From: Demequina lutea
GTDB taxonomy: Bacteria; Actinomycetota; Actinomycetes; Actinomycetales; Demequinaceae
Length of the DNA: 64,000 nucleotides
Direction: 5' to 3'
Assembly (NCBI RefSeq): GCF_013409005.1
Contig: NZ_JACBZO010000001.1
Span: 2,356,001 to 2,420,000, forward strand
Shown here: positions 60,837 to 64,000 of the stretch, piece after piece
Layout: each line of letters starts with the position of its first letter
How positions within the stretch are numbered: the stretch's first letter is position 1
Notes under the pieces: model-generated
Database searches by the model: none
The model's input: only the letters and a program-made list of their open reading frames with translations
What the model was told of the DNA's origin: nothing
Program-made: the position numbers and the translations under genes

Positions 60837-63260
60837 CTAGCGCGTGATGGCAAGCACCAAGGGGATCGCGGCGACACCCGCCGCCAGTGCCAGGAGCACC
60901 GTGTCCGCAAGCAACCAGGGCGCGCCCTCGGCCCACGTGCGCCGCACTCCGAGGGCCAAGGCCGAGGAGAACCCCCTGGCCTCCATCCCCACCGCCATGC
61001 GACCCGCCTGCCGTAGGGACTGCACCAGGAGTGCGAAGGTCAGTGTGACGAGTCCGCGCGCCTTGGCCACCGGCGACCGACCGGCAGCGAGGCCCCTGAC
61101 CCTACGTGTGCGGCGCAGTTGTTCCCACTGTTCCGCGAGGGACTCGAAGCGCTGCAGGGCTGCGACGGCCGCCACCACGGGTCGTCCCGGCAACCGCAGG
61201 CGCTGCGCCAGATGATCGCCCAAGGCGAATGGGTCGATGAATCGCACCAACAACACGCCTGGTAGCACGAAGAATGCGATACGCAGCGCGGCGATCGCAG
61301 CGATGACGGGACTCTGTCCTTCGCTCAGCAGCCACGTGGAGAACCCCACGGAGGCCACCGCGAGCAGGCCGGGCAGCACTCTGCGGATTCCGTGGCCCCT
61401 CCAGCCAATCACAAGAGGGGCGAGCAGCAGCTCGGCGGCCACCCCGATGAGGCCCTGAGGCAGGGTAGAGACCGTCAGCCCACCGGCTAGCAGCAGCGCC
61501 GATGCGCCGAGCAGCGCCAACGGTCCAGCGCGTGCGGCGAGCGGCCGGAAGGCAGCGCGAGGTGTCGCCGTGGTCGAGCGGAGCGGGCCTGCCGATGAGG
61601 ACCGGTCCTCCCACGGCATCGGCTCGTTGGAGAGGTCGCGCCCGTCCGCGCGGGTGCCGCCCACGATTCGCCCCTGCTCAAGCCGGATACAACGGTCGGC
61701 CAGCGCGATGAGCAGCGGGTCGTGGGTCGCGACCACCACCGCCGTGCCTGCATCGCGAGCCGCCACGATGACTCCCGCCACTGCGGCCCACGTCTGACGG
61801 TCCTGACCCACGGTCGGCTCGTCAAGCACGAGCAGCGACGGCCCGTGGGCGACCGCACCCGCGAGCGCCAGTCGGCGCATCTGCCCACCCGAGAGGTGGT
61901 GCGGGTCGACGCCTGCCGATGCGGTCAGGCCAAGGACCTCCAGCAGGGCGTCAACTCGTGGTTCGGGCTGCTCGATGCCAAGCCTGCGGGACGTGCTGAG
62001 CACGTCGTCCCTCACGGTGCGCCCGACCACGGCCAGTTCGGCCTGTTGCGGCACCCATCCCACGCGCCGAGCGAGCTGCGTCGACCCCCATGTGGAGGGA
62101 TCCTCCCCGAGACCGGCCCGTACGCATTCACCGGCGACGACGGCCCCGGAGAAGGGCGCCTCCAAGCCTGCCAGCAGCGCGGTGAGAGTGGACTTTCCTG
62201 CGCCGCTGGGGCCGACCACGGCAAGGATCTCCCCCGCCCGCGCCTCGGCGTCCACCCCCCACAACGTCCGGATTGCGGACGTGGGTTCGCGGCCCCCAAG
62301 GCCCTCCCTTGTGGTGCGCAGCACGCCGACGCCGCGCGCCGACATGACCGCGCCTCCAGTGGGCGTGGGCGCACCCACCGGGGCGCAGAGTTCCGCGGGC
62401 ACGGCAAGCGGGCGGGGAGCGCGCGCCGCGGGCACCCACACGCCTTGATCTGCGAGGGCTTCCGCGTCGGCCAGCAGCGTCTCGGCCACCGTTCCGTCCC
62501 TGCCGATGGCGCCATCGGGCCGCAGAACGATGACGCGGTCGATCTGAGGTAGCCAGGCGTCGAGCTCGTGCTCGACCAAAATGACCGTGGCCCCCGACGC
62601 GCCGACGGCGCCCCAGATGGCCTCGCGGACCGCCGCAGCCGCGACGGGGTCGAGCATCGCGCTCGGCTCGTCGAGCAGGACCAGCCCCGGTTCCAAGACC
62701 AGCACGCCTGCCAAGGCGAGGCACTGGGCCTGCCCGCCGGAAAGCGCCTCCACCGGGTGGTGAGGACCATACGGAAAGCCCACCGCGTCCAGCGTTCGTC
62801 TCACGCGCTGCCAGATGTCGGCCCGGCCGACCCCAATGTTCTCGAGGCCGAAGGCGACGTCGCGGCCCACTCGACCGGCCACCGCGGCGTCTGCGGGGTC
62901 CTGCACCAGCAGGCCCACGTTCGCGCCCTCGCCGCGGGAATGGGGGCCGTTCAGGTCGCTGCTCTGGGAGACGACTCCGCCGAAACCCGCGCCGTCGACA
63001 GTCACGGAGCCCGCGAGCTCACCCGACTCCGTCGTGGTCAGCACACCCGCTATCGCGCGCAGCAACGTCGACTTCCCGCAGCCGCTCGGCCCGGCGAGCA
63101 GCACTCGCGTTCCCGGTTCGATGCGCAAGGTTAGCCCGTCGAGAATGGGCGTCCGCCGGCCGAATGGCCGCCAGATCAGGTCTTGGATGTCGACAAGAGC
63201 ACCGCCCACGCGCGTCCGCGGGGGTGGGACCGTCACATCAGCGGAGTGCGTCGGCCTCAT
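60837..63260 (-). CDS. Fused ECF transporter energising module (two ATPases + EcfT), YkoDC-like
   Basis: 807-aa three-part fusion. ATPase 1 (~25-270): LLAGPSGCGKSTLL, LSGGQAQCLALAG, LVLLDEPSAMLD. ATPase 2 (~310-540): VVGPSGAGKSTL, LSGGQMRRLALAG, LLVLDEPTVGQD. EcfT membrane part (~575-807) with about five helices and coupling motifs (LRRTRRVRGLAAG, VGMEARGF). In Bacillus these are YkoD (double ATPase) and YkoC; here they form one chain. It follows ykoE, whose stop it overlaps; ATG 63260 is preferred, GTG 63236 possible. Imports thiamine precursors, probably HMP, for the adjacent thi genes. Confidence 0.9.
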   Translation of the reverse strand: MRPTHSADVTVPPPRTRVGGALVDIQDLIWRPFGRRTPILDGLTLRIEPGTRVLLAGPSGCGKSTLLRAIAGVLTTTESGELAGSVTVDGAGFGGVVSQSSDLNGPHSRGEGANVGLLVQDPADAAVAGRVGRDVAFGLENIGVGRADIWQRVRRTLDAVGFPYGPHHPVEALSGGQAQCLALAGVLVLEPGLVLLDEPSAMLDPVAAAAVREAIWGAVGASGATVILVEHELDAWLPQIDRVIVLRPDGAIGRDGTVAETLLADAEALADQGVWVPAARAPRPLAVPAELCAPVGAPTPTGGAVMSARGVGVLRTTREGLGGREPTSAIRTLWGVDAEARAGEILAVVGPSGAGKSTLTALLAGLEAPFSGAVVAGECVRAGLGEDPSTWGSTQLARRVGWVPQQAELAVVGRTVRDDVLSTSRRLGIEQPEPRVDALLEVLGLTASAGVDPHHLSGGQMRRLALAGAVAHGPSLLVLDEPTVGQDRQTWAAVAGVIVAARDAGTAVVVATHDPLLIALADRCIRLEQGRIVGGTRADGRDLSNEPMPWEDRSSSAGPLRSTTATPRAAFRPLAARAGPLALLGASALLLAGGLTVSTLPQGLIGVAAELLLAPLVIGWRGHGIRRVLPGLLAVASVGFSTWLLSEGQSPVIAAIAALRIAFFVLPGVLLVRFIDPFALGDHLAQRLRLPGRPVVAAVAALQRFESLAEQWEQLRRTRRVRGLAAGRSPVAKARGLVTLTFALLVQSLRQAGRMAVGMEARGFSSALALGVRRTWAEGAPWLLADTVLLALAAGVAAIPLVLAITR

Positions 63261-63906
63261 GGACTTCCTGCCCGGCGGGGAACGCATTCAGGGCGCCCGA
63301 GCGGGCAAGGGCCCGCACGAGCGCCCAACCTCCGACGCCGGCGATCAAGCCGCCGGATACCATCCCGCAAGCGAGATACACGAGTTTCCAGGTCCACGAG
63401 TAGCCGGCCACATACGACCACCACTCGTAGCCGGTGATTTCCATCGCTGCCGAGAGAAGCCCGCCGAGCGCGGCGATCACCACGCCGAACCGCCGCCAGA
63501 GCAGCATCGCGAGAACCAACTCGACTCCAAGCGCCTGTAGCGTGCCCGACAGCAACACGGCAACACCCCACTGATTGCCGAGGAAGAGTTCGACGCTGGC
63601 CGCGATCACTTCGGTGAGCACGGCCGCACCCGGTCGGCGCACTACCAGGCCACCCACTACCGCGGGGATGAGCCACACGCCGAGAGCCAGTTCGGCGGCC
63701 GGGGGGAAGGCGGCCGTCACGACGCCAACGCCCGGGTAGACGAAGGTGTCAAACGCCCAGAAGACGACGCCAAACGCGACGGCGAGCATGGCCGCCGTGA
63801 TGAGGTCGATGCCCCGCCAGGCCATCGGCCTCCCGGAGGCGAGTACAAAACGCGCGGAACTGTTCGTCCGGTCGATGCCGGACTTCTTGATGTGGTGCGT
63901 GGTCAT
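63238..63906 (-). CDS. ykoE: ECF transporter S component YkoE (thiamine precursor)
   Basis: 222-aa membrane substrate-binding subunit of an ECF importer. About six helices; conserved YkoE stretches WRGIDLITAAMLAVAFGVVF, PGVGVVTAAFPPAAELALGVW and SAAMEITGYEWWSY. It confers specificity for hydroxymethylpyrimidine or thiamine precursors. ATG 63906 follows GGGAG; a longer open frame upstream lacks homology. The remaining 94 bases to the window edge show no TPP-riboswitch landmarks. It partners the fused ATPase/EcfT protein next door. Confidence 0.92.
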   Translation of the reverse strand: MTTHHIKKSGIDRTNSSARFVLASGRPMAWRGIDLITAAMLAVAFGVVFWAFDTFVYPGVGVVTAAFPPAAELALGVWLIPAVVGGLVVRRPGAAVLTEVIAASVELFLGNQWGVAVLLSGTLQALGVELVLAMLLWRRFGVVIAALGGLLSAAMEITGYEWWSYVAGYSWTWKLVYLACGMVSGGLIAGVGGWALVRALARSGALNAFPAGQEVHEADALR

Positions 63907-64000
63907 GATTTTGTGCTCCCGTGGAATCCGTTGGACACCTCGGGGAAGCAACTCGCCGTTCGACACCATGCCGCACGCCGAGCACTTGAGACTTCCCGAC

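Noticed and set aside
63907-64000. TPP riboswitch before ykoE
   Set aside because: Neither the GGGGTGC nor the CTGAGA landmark is found on the minus strand in the bases available.

Overview
The window comes from a high-GC actinobacterium, most likely one of the Micrococcales (Demequina- or Cellulomonas-like; this placement is inference). Evidence: a one-chain OdhA/Kgd-type 2-oxoglutarate dehydrogenase, a 24-residue bL37 ribosomal protein, a SigR-RsrA pair with a GGAAT-N18-GTT promoter, the actinobacterial argS-lysA and hom-thrC-thrB blocks, frequent GTG starts and many 4-base ATGA overlaps. There is no recognisable prophage, transposase gene or CRISPR array.

Layout. (1) 1-12686: a uronate-oligosaccharide locus. 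Minus-strand operon: DUF2264 protein, sugar-binding lipoprotein, two permeases, DUF624 protein, GH88 unsaturated glucuronyl hydrolase, FAH-family enzyme, IolB/KduI isomerase and KduD (cut by the window edge). Divergent plus-strand genes: a cytoplasmic heparinase II/III-like protein and a DeoR-LacI chimeric regulator. (2) 12703-16953: TetR regulator plus a heterodimeric ABC exporter. (3) 17060-24560: TRIC-like membrane protein, DUF559 protein, hom-thrC-thrB, DUF817 protein, MBL-fold hydrolase and LMW phosphatase. (4) 24589-39769: L-rhamnose regulon (LacI regulator, rhaM, rhaI, bifunctional aldolase/dehydrogenase, rhaB, lldD, and a second aldolase). It is interrupted at 32627-38549 by a DcuS-like kinase, NitT/TauT-type ABC transporter and CitB-like regulator block, whose kinase gene ends inside a decayed tRNA-Arg copy. 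(5) 39903-43076: lysA, argS and an intact tRNA-Arg(CCG). (6) 43082-52948: small lipoprotein, M15 carboxypeptidase with a 26-bp tandem array, two CNNM/CorC-like proteins, odhA, a degenerate SGNH protein and a lone pilT. (7) 53122-58390: bL37, rsrA-sigR, DoxX, aroA, a MocA-type oxidoreductase and rsgA. (8) 58454-63906: TPP riboswitch, thiM-thiE-thiD, and convergent ykoE plus a fused ykoDC thiamine-precursor ECF transporter.

How it works together. The first locus would import oligosaccharides, cut them inside the cell with lyase/GH88 enzymes and convert the unsaturated uronate to 2-keto-3-deoxygluconate. The rhamnose locus converts L-rhamnose to dihydroxyacetone phosphate plus lactaldehyde/lactate, with LldD passing lactate to pyruvate. 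A 12-bp operator occurs both before rhaI and before the distant second aldolase, which argues that the sensor/ABC block was inserted into an older rhamnose locus. The usual argS-lysA-hom-thrC-thrB run is itself split by about 17.6 kb of accessory DNA in which all of this lies.

No gene-free stretch exceeds 300 bases. The longest are 34330-34613 (two perfect hairpins), 38472-38714 (inverted repeat and rhamnose operator), 37525-37751 (divergent promoter region with short repeats), 47258-47475 (nothing clear), 9506-9708 (nested inverted repeats), 52949-53121 (nothing clear) and 43442-43585 (tandem repeats).
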